A DNA stretch of 44,705 nt. Source: Apostichopus californicus. Its lineage: Eukaryota > Echinodermata > Holothuroidea > Aspidochirotida > Stichopodidae. The first letter of the stretch is position 1, and each line of letters starts with the position of its first letter. The notes under the pieces were generated by a model. That model was not told the DNA's origin and made no database searches. It saw nothing but the letters and a program-made list of their open reading frames with translations. A program made the translations under genes and the position numbers. Below, in pieces: positions 1 to 11,103 of this stretch. The stretch covers positions 1 through 44,705 of the forward strand of contig JAIPMN010009724.1 in NCBI GenBank assembly GCA_020650975.1. The letters run 5' to 3'.

Positions 1-2235
1 ACATATATATGTATCTGTATCTAAATTTAAAAGGACGTAATACTTCCATGTAATAATATAAATAACACAGGCAATTGAATACAAAGGGCAAAAGTAATAG
101 CCAGTGATACTGAGGTGGTGGGTCAGTAGGGTGGGGAGGGGAGGGGGAGACACCATTCTAAAATGGTACCAGGTAGATTCTGCACAATGTTAGAGAGAAG
201 AAAGTACATATATGTATGGAGTGGGGACAGGTAAGAAAGGAAGGTATAAAGAGACCAACCTGAGGATCTGATCATAAAACTGCTGTACGAGAGACAGCAC
301 GGCAGAGTGACCCAGATGTGGGAGTGGGAGGGGAGGGGGAGGGATGCAGTGCTAAATCATTACCAACATATATGTTAGCCAGAGAGTATAATGGGAGCAA
401 CACACTTGAGTGTATCATTTATACATCGCTAAAATAGAACAGAGCCAGAGTGTGAAGGTTGTGATGAGACAGGTAATCCAAGAGAGACGTAAATACAACA
501 TTTGATGGCAAAATAGTCAAAATTATCACAAGGTTGATGTTCTCTAACTGATGAGCTATCTGTGTGACCTTTCTACAAAACTAAATATCGGGAATAATAT
601 ATCCAGCATGGCAAAATGTTATGCAATTTGAGCAACTAGCTATTCAAGTCTAAGATGTACAGAAGTTTGTTTTTTGTTTACACAGGAACCATCGTATTTT
701 TAGAAGAAACAGAGTTCTCAGACTTAAGAATTACTAGACAACATTTGGACACTAACTTATTCCCTGACATATCAACAATATGGTACAGTAGCACACCTCC
801 AAACTTAAATGCCCTAATAAACTGTCCTCCTACCTAGGATTCTTGCAAACCTATAATTAAAACTTTGTTTCTAACCTTTTTAATGATGAGCATTGACAGC
901 TGTGTAGTATTACAGGACAAGAGAGAGAGGTACAAGATATATCGGACGGATAAAAGAGTGACTTTAAATGTCACTACTAATTTACTCAAGCTGTCATTCA
1001 AATACCTTGGTCATTTGAAAGTGATATAAACATGCCAGGAATAAACACATTTATCTTGGTAAACAATTTCCTTGGTTGCGAGGGCACAACAGGTAAATTT
1101 CAATTATTGTGCTTGCATCACCCTTATAACAAACTTAATTTTATAGTCCAAAACAGACTACTGTAAAAGATACTCTCTTATATGTCTCAAGCTAAAAAGA
1201 AGGAAAATATCAAATTAACATTTCTCGGTGACCAAGCTTACAAACTTAGCCTACGTTTCCTTCACGTTACATAATGAACTTTTTCATTTACGTGGCACAG
1301 ATGTTTATGATATCGCTGAAAATCTCTGTTAAAGAGAAAATTTTACCCATTTGGTTAATTCTTGAGATAGCAAAAGTGAAACAAATGCTTTCACTTTTAC
1401 AGGATTTCCTGTGCAATAAAGTTGAAAGGATTTTGAAACTAGAAATCCAAAGTCATTCACTTCTTGCTGCACTTCATCTAGTAAGATGACTCTACAGTTT
1501 GATCAATTGCATGAAATCATATTTTTTTGAGTAATACTTGATCAAATTGTTGCTATAAATTCATTGATTGAATTTGTATTTTCATGAGTAATACTTGGTC
1601 AATTGTTGCTCTAAATTTTGCAAGATATGTTTTCTATCTAACGAGTAGTCAGTCTCAGATACATGACAACAATTTCGATCTATGCGTATGAGAGAGATGT
1701 TTTCTTCGCAAATATTCCTCATGAAAAAATTGTTTTGACCAATAGCTCAGTTGAATATATCGACTTTGGTCGTCACAATTTTCCAACCTGCTGAGAATTA
1801 CTCCAAATAAGATTACCATTGATCAAGCTAAGGCACTAGTCTCAGATTTTTCAACCAAATAAAGGCTGATTGAGTACGTAATAAAAGATCTTGATTCAAT
1901 CCTCAACATTCTTGTCATCTCCACACTTTTCCAGGAAGACTATAGTAACACACTTAAAGACTGCAACAAAATTTTCCCTCTCTTAAATTTTTTACTCACT
2001 TTTTTTCAAATGAAATTTCAAAGTCAAGCTTATGACCTCTCTGGATATGAGATTTTAGTATAAACTGTCATCAACAAATTTATCAAGCTCAACTCAAAAA
2101 AGCTACTTCAAATGCTCTACCGATGTGACCGATGTCCTGACTTTATTACATTTACTAACAGCTAGTGTTGATGATGTTGACAACTTTTGGATTTCGCATC
2201 ATATACGTTTCTATGTACCATGAGCAATTGATATC
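1..2235. other. Gene-free flank
   Basis: AT-rich, non-coding-looking sequence. I see no convincing exon on either strand. Two short G-rich purine tracts (about 121-150 and 319-346), each with four or more runs of three or more G, could form G-quadruplexes. If the formin gene is intact this stretch should be part of its intron 3. Confidence 0.6.
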
Positions 2236-2655
2236 CAACACTTCTCCATAACACTTCTCCACAACACCTCCCCAACAACACTTCTCCAACAACACTTCTC
2301 CAACAACACTTCTCCAACAACACTTCTCCAACAACACTTCCCCAACATCACTTCTCCAACAACACTTCCCCAACATCACTTCTCCACAACACTTCCCCAA
2401 CATCACTTCTCCAGTATTACTTCCCCAACAATACTTCTCCAACAATGCTTCTCCAACAACACTTCTCCAGTAACACTTCCCCAACAATACTTCTCCACAA
2501 CACTTCCCCAACAACACCTCCCCAACAACACTTAAAGCTCCAACAACACTTCTCCACAACACCTCCCCAACAACACTTCTCAACAACACTTCTCCACAAC
2601 GCTTCTCCACAACACTTCTCCAACAACACTTATCCACAAAACTTCTCCAACAAGC
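2236..2655. repeat. 14-bp minisatellite, about 28 copies
   Basis: Tandem array with core unit AACACTTCTCCAAC and 13- to 17-bp variants (CACAACACTTCC, CAACATCACTTC). It covers about 420 bp. The strand is strongly biased: the plus strand is almost free of G and the minus strand is G-rich. Open reading frames through it in several frames follow from the lack of stop triplets and are not genes. Confidence 0.93.
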
Positions 2656-3478
2656 TCTCCTAAATCCATCACAGGAAATTGATTAAGCTAAGCAGAAACA
2701 TAAACTGGTTTATGAGGAGGGGCCAAATTCCAAGCATTAGGGAGCTATCAAGAAAAAAGGAAAAACAGGAAATTAGGTCATTGCAAAAGGGAATCAAGAA
2801 TAACTCTTATGTAACACTGCTGCTAATTATTTATTAGTTGCCAGCATTATTTAAATAAATGAAAATATGGGAATGGAATTTTAAGGTATACAGTATTTAT
2901 ACCCATTATGGCAAATAGTTTTTCACCAAATGAAATGTCACCTAGGTGTTTAAATTTTCATATGTTGTTTTTAATTGATCATGTCAACCAAATATTGCAG
3001 AGGGTGGGACATATATTCATTTTTTCCATTTTTTTTTGCCAACTCAGCAAACAGTTTTGAGGTATTATTATATTGAATTTGTCATATGTTGAGGGGCAAG
3101 CTATTGCCTTTAAAGTTTTAAAGGAACTTGAAAACATATACTGAAAATCTGCTCTCCCTTCTTAAAAGGTTGGATTTTTAGATAACAATTTGTAACTATG
3201 AAACTCTCTGGGTACTTGTTTGTAGACCTATCCCACCAGATGGATTCACTTACAACTTCAAAATACAAGAGAGATCAGACATAGCACAATGGAAGGCTTT
3301 GAGCAGTTTATAAAACATCAAGAAGCCATCCACTTTCCCCCAATTCCCAAATATACATTTCATTTTTATTACAAACAAGAAGTATGGAAAAGTTGATTAT
3401 TGTTGACAGCCTCTTTCATAACTCAAAGTAAGTTGTCTGTAATCCCAAGGAGACAACACATGAACTGTAGAGTTTCTT
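2656..3478. other. Gene-free spacer
   Basis: AT-rich sequence with short homopolymers. I saw no exon, RNA gene or ordered repeat. Confidence 0.5.
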
Positions 3479-3513
3479 ATCTCCATGGCAACATGGACGA
3501 TCCCCATGGCAAC
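3479..3513 (+). promoter_or_regulatory. Tandem RFX X-box-like motifs
   Basis: Two near-palindromic sites 21 bp apart, at 3479-3492 and 3500-3513, each ending in CCATGGCAAC. The right half-site GGCAAC is a perfect match to RGYAAC of the X-box consensus GTNRCC(N0-3)RGYAAC. The left halves are degenerate. RFX factors use X-boxes to drive ciliary genes, usually a short way upstream of the start. These sites lie 184-218 bp upstream of the candidate ATG at 3697. The motif match is seen; a role for RFX is inferred. Confidence 0.4.
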
Positions 3514-3696
3514 ACTGGTGAACCCCAAAAAAATGACTACTTCCCTTCGTAAAGATAAACGAGCAATGAATATTGCCAAACAGTAGAGAAACTCCATTTC
3601 TAAAGCCCATAATCATAGTTCCCAATTTCCCATGTATATTTACCATGGTTAGGTATATTATAAATGAACTCTCTTGTAATCAAATAATTTTAAACA

Positions 3697-3768
3697 ATGT
3701 TGGGTCTGAAGGAAGTAACATATCAACGCTTGCCGGACATTCGGTTTCCCAACAACGATAATCCTGAG
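3697..3768 (+). CDS. Candidate first exon, unknown gene
   Basis: Twenty-four codons from an ATG with A at -3. An in-frame TAA lies just upstream, so this would be the true start. The peptide is MLGLKEVTYQRLPDIRFPNN followed by DNPE. The exon ends in phase 0 at a good donor (GAG|GTAAGA). X-box-like motifs lie about 200 bp upstream. Splicing to the exon proposed at 4309 keeps the frame. I do not recognise the family. Short Pro-, Tyr- and Asn-rich proteins are common among ciliary microtubule inner proteins, so a ciliary role is a guess supported mainly by the X-boxes. Chance alone could give an ORF of this size. Confidence 0.3.
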
Positions 3769-4308
3769 GTAAGAAGACCCATAACGATTTGTTGACTCCA
3801 CCTTTGGAGACTCTCAGACTTACGGTCTTTTCTTTTTTTACCCACTGTTCCAGTTTGAACTGATAAACAGGACCCTTAAAGCTTACTAAAATAAGCCAGC
3901 ATTCATGTTAGCTTCCTGAAACGTTTAAAGAATTCCTAATTAAGTTAAGAGGTTTTCCCCCTCCTCCAGCAAAAACATCCTAACCTCAAGGATGAGGTTT
4001 GGGAAATATAAAATGAATCTATCAACAGACTGTGTTCAATTTTGGACTGAACTGTAAATTTGTATCCGTTAAACCAGGTCATGTAAAACATTCACACATA
4101 TATTTGGACTTCTCTCAATCTACCGTTTTCAGTCTCTCGACTAGTGAGTATCTCATTTGAGCGTTTAATCCAAACACAAAAGATATTGTGTTAAAACATT
4201 TAGATCTGTGCTTATTTCCACTTTGTTTGCAAACCTTGTGCCCAATTTCACCATTAATGGTGAGAATTCGGTGGACCATAGTTAACAAATTACGAGATCA
4301 AGTGACAG

Positions 4309-4394
4309 GTTTTACAATCAATGATCCACTATGGTACTACCAGAATACCAGATTGGACCAAATTCAACCCAAAATACAGGTCTACCCATGCTGA
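4309..4394 (+). CDS. Candidate second exon, unknown gene
   Basis: Proposed exon from a CAG acceptor (weak pyrimidine tract) to a strong donor (GA|GTGAGT). It holds 28 codons plus two bases. The peptide includes HYGTTRIPDWTKFNPKYRST and then HAE. It enters in phase 0, matching the exon at 3697, and leaves in phase 2, matching the exon at 4611. A second frame across 4262-4395 also reads plausibly (GFTINDPLWYYQNT), so the true exon could start earlier with a frameshift, or one of the two frames is noise. The weak acceptor is the main argument against it. The family is not recognised. Confidence 0.3.
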
Positions 4395-4543
4395 GTGAGT
4401 ATTTTATCTAATTGTACTTGTGCACCCTTGACACTTGTGAAGTAATTATACCAGCGCCCTTCAAGGAGTTCATATCTGTCATCCACTTCCTGTTCTGTGT
4501 TTGGCATGTTAATCACACTTGGTAACCTGTTGATTTGTTCTTT

Positions 4544-4558
4544 GTTGCTATTGGTAAC
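4544..4558 (+). promoter_or_regulatory. X-box-like motif
   Basis: GTTGCTATTGGTAAC matches the RFX X-box with a 3-bp spacer and one mismatch in the left half. It lies in the intron between the two candidate exons at 4309 and 4611. Confidence 0.3.
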
Positions 4559-4610
4559 CCCTTTTTCTTCGTCTGTACCTACCTAAACCCATGATCATCT
4601 TTGTCTGCAG

Positions 4611-4728
4611 GAACATCCCACAAGAAATTAAGAAATTCCCTCGAGATTTCAAAGTAACCTGTAAATCCCAAGGATCTACTTGCCAATGGAATGGTTACCA
4701 TGGCAAAACTCATCTCCTTGTTCTCTGG
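4611..4728 (+). CDS. Candidate third exon, unknown gene
   Basis: This follows the best acceptor in the cluster (pyrimidine-rich, ending TTTGTCTGCAG). The first G completes the codon left open by the exon at 4309 and gives Glu, followed by NIPQEIKKFPRDFKVTCKSQ and 19 more residues. It may end at TGG|GTAATT (4728) in phase 0, end earlier at AAA|GTAACC, or read through to a TAA at 4810. The joined text across the junction, THAE-NIPQEIKKFPRDF, looks like ordinary soluble protein. An X-box-like motif (4694-4707) falls inside the exon. No domain is recognised. Confidence 0.3.
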
Positions 4729-4808
4729 GTAATTTCATACCTCCCATTCATGCTATGCCAACTTTGCAGACTATATCCCATGTTAACTATTCTTGTCATT
4801 GGGTGGAA

Positions 4809-4822
4809 GTAACCAAGGCAAC
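4809..4822 (+). promoter_or_regulatory. Perfect X-box consensus
   Basis: GTAACCAAGGCAAC fits GTNRCC-N2-RGYAAC at every position. It is the best of several X-box-like sites between 3479 and 4822 (others at 3479, 3500, 4544 and 4694). Confidence 0.4.
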
Positions 4823-7800
4823 AAGAGAGGATACTGTTCTAGAGGAGGTCAACTCTGGATCACCCAACCTTGACTACCTTCCCGTTAACTGTCACCCTTA
4901 GCATTAAGTACTAAACCCTCCATTCTACAGCCTCACCCCCCCCCCCCCTCCCCCTCCTTCCGTACCTCCCTCCACTCCTCTTCCCAAATATTCCTCAGTA
5001 CCATTGCCCACTTTTAATAGAAGAGAAAGAGGCACAAGGTATATCAAATAGTGTAAGTGAAGTACAAGTTTATATCATCAAGCCTTGATCATCCATAATG
5101 AAACATATTTCTCTAATTATGTCCTGTTCCATGTCCCACTTATCCTCGAAATGATCCCCTACCCTTCAATTGCTACATCACCATTTTCCCAATCCCACTT
5201 TTCTTCTTTTTACACTTCCCTTCTTTACCTTCATCTCCTCTTCCATCCCTCCCCTTACTTCCTTCCCTCCAATATTCTCTCCCCTTCCCTTCCTGTGTCT
5301 CTCCCTTCCTATCTCTTACCCTTCTTCTCCCCTTTCTTTTCTCTCCTTTTCTCTCCCTATCCCCCCCCCCATCCTTTTTCTGTCCTTCCTCCCCTTTCTC
5401 CTCCCCTCCCTCCATCACCCATTTACTGTCCCCTCCCTTCCTCTCTCTTCTCCTCCCCTCCCTGCTCTCTCACCCTTAAATAAGGAAGAATGAAAGCTTT
5501 TATCTTGAGTGTATTGGACAAAGAGGCAAACCAGTCTGCCTTTAAAGGGTGTGAAGACTCGGGCAAAAAGAAACGTCTAATGCCGGTAATCTGACCTAGT
5601 TTCGAATGAGGTGTAACAGAAGTGTTAGACACCACCATCGATCCCAGAAAATACACACACAGCTTGCTACCGTCGGTAATTAGACACTAGTGTACAGTCA
5701 GCACATACAGCTGCAGTCAATACCCACAGCACAGAATACAAACGATACAGCTATGGACATCTCAGGTCCAGCTAAAGATAACAAGGTATCACGTTTCATT
5801 ACTGTTTGCATTTTGTAGCGACACGAGCAAAACGTCACTTGCAAGCAACAGAAAGTTAACTTTTTCAGATGGCCGCACACGTTTTGGGGCGAGTCTTCAA
5901 TGCCTTTAAATCAGAGAGAGAGTTGTACCTCTCTTTCTTGGGAGGCAAACTCAGGGCAACCAACATGCTACTTATATAGGAGCAAGTGTAAACTGACAGT
6001 GACACACAATTTCATGACAGGATGTCCTCTGCTGAAAGAGATGATTTATCTTCTTGACAGGATAATAATATTGCTCCAGGAGCAAAGACCATCCTCTCAT
6101 CTGATCAGGTCAGTCTGTACCCTCCAGGTGTAAATAGTAAGTCAAAAGGTGGTTCAAATTAACAGAAACAGTAGAAGTTTACCAGAGGGAATTTAAGGGA
6201 TATAATAACATGAGGGCTTATTGAGTTATCCTTATATTTTGAAGGTACCCGGCCTTATTCTAGGAAGCTATACAAAGAATAATACCTAAATGAACTAATA
6301 ATTAACAACAGCTTGACTTTATTTTAATGTTCTGTATACAATTTATCAAAATGACAAATACCAACACAAACATATTTTGATCATCAGGTAACATGTTCTC
6401 CCTTTAGGATGAAAGGCACATGCAGATTAATTCCAGCTAATTATCACTTGATCTGTTTTTGATGATAATGGCACATTATCTGAAGCATTTGGAGAAAACT
6501 TTTTTTTTAAATCTCCTCTGATCCAATAGGAACTTTTTGTAAGTTTTCAATGCAATATTATAATTATATACACCTTTAAGAAGTATCCTGCCATCTTGAA
6601 AACAATGAAGACAGATGTAAGTCAGGAATAATGACCTCGAGGAGAGATTCTTTTATTTGGTGGTAGGTGGATAGGGGCTCAGACAGACAAGTGCATCCTC
6701 TATGGTTGAAGGGCATTGACCCAGCACCATGTAACACCAGAAATCAAAATACAAAGGGAATAGAATTTAATTTCTGGGAAACACAGGTGTGTTTGCATCG
6801 CTTAGACTGTCTACCTTTTGTTTGAGGTAATATTAGAGCTTGATACAATATATATTCTATCCTAGTAAAAACTGGAAGTTAGGTTTGACCTAGGTTTGCA
6901 GCTTCAAGAATTTCTCTAGCAGCATGCCCAACGACCACAGTATCAGACCAGAAGACATTTTGTTTTTACAAGTAGACACCTACTGTTACTTCAACATGTT
7001 CAACATAACCAGCCTGTTAGCCTCCTTGTTGTTTAAGTATGAAGTGCCACTTTATTTATTTACAGCACATGTTCAGACAACCCTTATCTTCCTGTTATCT
7101 ATCGTGTCTGTCAGCTTAGTACTCAAGTCACGTTAACAAGATTTCTCGACCGATCTACGGAAACAATAGTATCCAGCTAAAAACCCTGTCAGATTGCGAG
7201 GACATTTTCTTTTCCTTAAACCAACATTGATCAAAGCGAATCTAAATGTTGTTAATAATCTTTTTGCGATCTTAATTCCGGCAATCTATGAGATGACCAG
7301 AGCCGATGACCTGCTGAATTATCGGTACTAACCGCTGGAAAAAGTAAGACGGTAGTTGTGTGACAGGAAGCAGGATAATACAGGTGTGAAATTACAGTCA
7401 AACTGACAGAATAGAATTACATGGATTGGGAGACCAAACCAGTTCCAGTAAAAGGTAAACGAAAGTGCTTTTTGGCCTGTAAAAGAGGAACTTTTCCTAA
7501 GAATCCTGCTGAATTTTTTTTTAATTCCATTCCTGCATGTTTTTGGGAAATTTACATTTGTAAATATCTTTATACCACTCCTACAAAAAGTGAACTTGGA
7601 GAAAGCAGAAGTGACTTCATGGAAACACACACACTTACAAAATGTGAACCTACCATGAGATCGGAAATTCCCAAGATACCAGCATTCAGCATATATGATA
7701 TGATAACTTTATCACAATACTCTCATCAGGATATCTTGGATGGTGGGTGAGGTGGGGATGAGGGAGGTTGCGGGGCTATACGGTATAGTTAAGCTTTCTC

Positions 7801-7960
7801 AATAAAAACACACTACTTTAGCTGCAGACCATTTAAGATGTTTCCTTTTACTTAAACATCAACTTTTGCAATGACAGATAATGACTGTAGAGGATATCTA
7901 TTGGGTTAATTATTTCTCGAGACTATAATTTCATCTCAATTTTAAGACATACAGGCTATA
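4823..7960. other. Gene-poor stretch with low-complexity DNA
   Basis: It contains a C-run near 4936 and the polypyrimidine tract listed separately. I found no convincing exon. ORFs at 5900-6133, 6924-7136 and 7421-7750 have no splice or composition support that I can rely on. Confidence 0.45.
5165..5476. repeat. Polypyrimidine tract
   Basis: About 300 bp of nearly pure C/T on the plus strand (purines only sporadic). The long overlapping ORFs on both strands come from this composition. Such tracts can form triplex (H-DNA). Confidence 0.85.
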
Positions 7961-8411
7961 CAGGCTATACCGGCTACTACAAGTCAGAGCGCTTAATCTG
8001 GACAGGATATCAGTGTTTTCTATAGCCGCAAATTATTATTCTTCAAGAACGTATTTTCCTAGACTTACTGGATATTATTCGTCCGTAACGATATCTCCAG
8101 GTCTCTCAAGTTCTGGGTCGACGAGTCCTGCATCTTCTTACGTTGTCTCTGTGAGAGTGGGAGAAGGATATGTCGCATTTGTAAACAAAGACAAACAACT
8201 GGACCATGTTATTTCACATGCTAAATGATCCTATGATATCTCATTTTATTAATTTGGAATGTTTCCACAAACAGTTTGCATCCCTCAAAAACAATAACTG
8301 TATCAAGATTGGTTGTTACTTTACAATACATTAGCTACTTAAAAAGTAAGTAAACAACATTGGTTTTCTTTGATAAATGGAAATAGTTGAACATCTAATT
8401 TTGTTCATTAG

Positions 8412-8538
8412 AGTTTACTTTTGCACTGACAATTATACGGTCACAGCTTGGTAGTGCCATAACAAGGAGGTTAACAGAGAGAAAATGTTCCCATAATCGC
8501 CTCCAAACTTACTGGTTTGGGGTCCTTAAGAATGGCAG
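8412..8538 (+). CDS. Candidate internal exon, unknown gene
   Basis: A 127-bp exon-like block between an acceptor (TTTTGTTCATTAG) and a consensus donor (GGCAG|GTAAGTGAGG). One frame is open throughout and gives 41 codons, ending RLQTYWFGVLKNG plus a split Arg codon. The middle is basic (ITRRLTERKCSHNR). The split codon AG|G is completed by the first base of the next candidate exon at 9596. The frame before the acceptor would need a preceding exon ending in phase 1, which I did not find with confidence. The family is not recognised. A chance ORF is possible, but the donor is very good. Confidence 0.33.
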
Positions 8539-9595
8539 GTAAGTGAGGAATGAAGTAAATATTTTGATGTCAGACTAACTTTCAGGGTAATTACAGGGAA
8601 ATTATAGGGGAATTTTTCAGTGGACCATTCCTTTCCTTACGAGCTGGAAACCACTTTTTCCAAAAATGAAATGCTGCATTAAGTGATGACTTGCTATTAT
8701 AGTCCCTGCCAAATGCTATCATTCCCGATGCAATTTCCATCTTTCCAGTTAAAGTTACGGATGAAATTTCACAGGAAAACTTATCCTTACTTTTAAACTG
8801 TTCTATACGGTTTGGGCAAGATTGTCACAAACAAATATAACAAAGTGTCTGACGATTCTCCATTTGATCTTTCACCTGTTGAAGAAGATGCTACTGAGAG
8901 ACGGTTTATGCAAATTAATTGAGCGTAGATTATGCAATGAGGTCACACACGTAGGGAATCCATCTTTGACAATGTATAATTGATCTTTTTTACTCCTTTT
9001 TTCTTCTTTGTTTCCTTCTTCAAATAAGAGCAGAAACTAAAACCAAATTAACCATCAACGGCTTACCTTGTATATGACAAGAAAACTACCATACATGCTT
9101 AATAAAGAGCAACAAATTCTCCAGCACACCATGAATGACGATTTTTTCCAGTTGGAAAAATTAGGCTAATGAAATAGATTCTTTACCAACTACCTTTTGT
9201 TTTTCACTTTTTAATATTTTTTTTTCTGGGAAATGTGTGAGTCTGAAATGTAGCAGAGACAACAACAAAATTATGAAAGCTTTCGGTGAAGAGAGGCGTA
9301 AACCATCAGCTTGTTACAGAACAACAACAAAAAGATGGTAAAAATTAGGTCATGGTTTTGATTTTTGATCATGTTTTTATCAACATTTTTTGGTGAAGCT
9401 GACAATTTCCTCTACAAAGACGATGAATTACTTCATTGCGAGAGTTATAAGGACATTAAGTGTAAAATTTTCTGTCTTAACCCATTTTATTGATTTTCAT
9501 ATGGAAGTACATTACCAACCAATAACATATCGACAAAGAGTAAATCATTTATAATTCTTTCATCCATGATGAAGTTTTTATCTTATCGAGAAAAG

Positions 9596-9740
9596 GGATG
9601 GTCCTCTGGGTGCTGGAATGAAGAAGGTGGAAGCATTAGACCAGAAGTTGTCCATCATCAAGACACTGTACACAATGGTTAATACTGAATCACTCTACGC
9701 ATTGCAGGGGAAGAGTGTGATACCACAAAGGTTTAAGTGA
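9596..9740 (+). CDS. Candidate terminal exon, unknown gene
   Basis: This follows an AAAAG acceptor preceded by a T-rich stretch. The first base completes Arg from the exon at 8412. Then come 47 codons (starting DGPLGAGMKKVEALDQKLSI, later MVNTESLYALQGKSVIP) and a TGA at 9738-9740. Base composition is more GC-rich and more codon-like than its surroundings, and the peptide has an amphipathic helix look. A SINE fragment begins 20 bp after the stop. It lies on the opposite strand to the formin gene, inside the formin's third intron if that gene continues beyond the window. Function unknown. Confidence 0.35.
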
Positions 9741-9760
9741 GAAGCAACACATATTTAAGA

Positions 9761-9965
9761 TTCAATCATAAGGTCCCGAGTTCGAGTCACTCCAAGATTA
9801 ATGTATGTCGTCTAGTTACAGAGTTGTTGACAATTGACAATTCATAAACATGGATGTTAAATATGAATCTAAGAGACTGACTTTGGTCAGCTTGCGGCTT
9901 TGATAAGCCAATGATGGCTTCTTCGCGAGTTCCTGCTTGCAGGAGGATCTGAAATACATTCATAC
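9761..9965 (+). mobile_element. tRNA-derived SINE, 5'-truncated copy
   Basis: About 200 bp closely matching the copy at 22024-22265. It starts inside the tRNA-like head, so the A box is lost. A B-box-like GTTCGAGTC (about 9780-9788) remains, followed by the same body and an ATAC-type tail. It ends about 20 bp from the 5' splice site of formin exon 3 and is antisense to that gene. Confidence 0.85.
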
Positions 9966-9986
9966 AAGATCTGTTCAACAACTTAC

Positions 9987-10067
9987 TTTGGATGAGTTTC
10001 CAGGTTCCATAATCTTCTTGATTTTGGAGATGTAGACACTTGGAGCAGCTTTGGCATGGACTAGCTC
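9987..10067 (-). CDS. FMNL: Formin-like protein, exon 3 (GBD/FH3 start)
   Basis: Minus-strand exon of 81 bp, 27 codons, phase 0 at both ends. It is bounded by a TTTCCTACAG acceptor and an AAA|GTAAGT donor. The peptide runs ELVHAKAAPSVYISKIKKIM and then EPGNSSK. It aligns without gaps, over the same 27 residues, with the segment that follows ICDQ in vertebrate FMNL1-3 (E-...-K-.-.P..YI.K.K....P....K pattern). In the family this is the start of the GTPase-binding/FH3 domain, which binds Rho-type GTPases and the C-terminal DAD to control autoinhibition of actin nucleation. Exon 2 lies 952 bp upstream. Later exons are not in the window. Confidence 0.85.
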
Positions 10068-11019
10068 CTGTAGGAAAGAGAAAATCAGAGTCGCTGCTAG
10101 AAGAAGGTAATATAAGGGAGGAAGGATGCCCCCCTGCCCCCCCCCCAAAAAAAAATATTACCAAACTTCCTTCAATGGTTCCCTGAGAAACATAGTGACA
10201 GCAAATTAAGATGCAACTTTATTTTGCCCAGCAATAATTCAACACAGCTTAAAATAAATCATATACGTGCAGAGAGGAATTTAGGTTTAAAAATATATTT
10301 TGGTACCCTACTTTCAGTGATATCAGTACTGTTCTTCATGCCTGATTGAAAATGGAATTTATCTAAAGTAATACACGAAACCAGACTTGCAATAAGTTTA
10401 CACCGATACTCCTACTCTGGAATATTCATCAGTACTGTACTGACCTCACTGGGTTTGTACTCATGGACACACTCAGGCTTCAAGTCTCGCAAATTAAATT
10501 GTACTTCATACCAAGGTACTCAATGCTTCATCTTGTAAATTAAATTGTACTTTATACCAAGGGAAATTTTAATTGTACTCAATGTTTCAATCTTGTAAAT
10601 TAAATTGTACTTTATACCAAGGGAAATTTTACTTGTACTCAATGCTTCACGTCTTGTAAATTAAATTGTACTTTATACCAAGGTACTCAATGTACTCAAT
10701 GCTTCATCTTGTAAATTAAATTGTACTTTATACCAAGGAAATTGTAATTGTACTCAATGTTTCAAGTCTTGTAAATTAAATTGTACTTTATAACAAGGGA
10801 TATTTTACTTGTACTTCACGCTTCAAGTCTTGTTAAATTAATTCTACTTATTCCACGGGAAACTTTACTTGAACTCCTAACCATGACGTTGTAGTCATAC
10901 TACTCAGTCTGCAATTTATTGATTGATTGATTGGTTAAAATTGCAAGGAGATCAATCGGTTAGCACCAATAGGAATGAAATTGAATCAATTACGCATCAT
11001 TTATCTTAAATTCACACAC
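10068..11019 (-). other. Formin intron 2
   Basis: A 952-bp intron with GT (GTGTGTG) and AG (TTTCCTACAG) ends on the minus strand. It holds a C/A homopolymer near 10131-10157 and the ~62-bp tandem array. Confidence 0.8.
10474..10880. repeat. ~62-bp tandem repeat, about 7 copies
   Basis: The unit contains TAAATTAAATTGTACTTTAT, ACCAAGGGAAATTTTA and a CTTGTACTCAATGCTTCAAG segment. Full units are 61-62 bp. Two shorter units lack the GAAATTTTA part. Copies at the ends are the most diverged, as expected for unequal exchange within the array. Confidence 0.9.
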
Positions 11020-11103
11020 CTGATCACAGATGAGGTCCCACTTCTTTTCATCATCATACTGTCTCAGTAGTTTGGCCTTCTCTGGAGGGAGGTCCATTTG
11101 ATT
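11020..11103 (-). CDS. FMNL: Formin-like protein, exon 2
   Basis: Minus-strand exon of 84 bp, 28 codons, phase 0/0, with acceptor TCTCCAG and donor CAG|GTGTGT. The peptide contains [18 protein letters not shown] and ends ICDQ. This is the signature N-terminal segment of the FMNL/FRL family (LPP-K--LL--YD-EKKW--ICDQ) and separates it from DAAM and DIAPH formins. Length and boundaries equal those I recall for vertebrate FMNL exon 2. FMNL proteins are Diaphanous-related formins that nucleate and elongate actin filaments at the plasma membrane downstream of Cdc42/Rac. This is the strongest coding call in the window. Confidence 0.92.

Noticed and set aside
2155-2663. Long Cys/Trp-rich ORFs on both strands
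   Set aside because: They lie in the 14-bp minisatellite. Open frames follow from repeat composition.
5085-5493. ORFs of 107-132 codons rich in Ser, Pro and Leu
   Set aside because: Polypyrimidine tract, low-complexity translation, no splice or start support.
7421-7750. 109-codon plus-strand ORF
   Set aside because: No recognisable motif, AT-driven codon use and no clear acceptor or donor. Kept out for lack of support.
1-9986. Later formin exons (rest of FH3, FH1, FH2)
   Set aside because: I looked on the minus strand for the conserved segment that follows exon 3 and saw no match; probably outside the window.
9787-10164. Minus-strand ORF reading across formin exon 3
   Set aside because: It reads a different frame from the formin and runs through intron and SINE; it is a shadow ORF.
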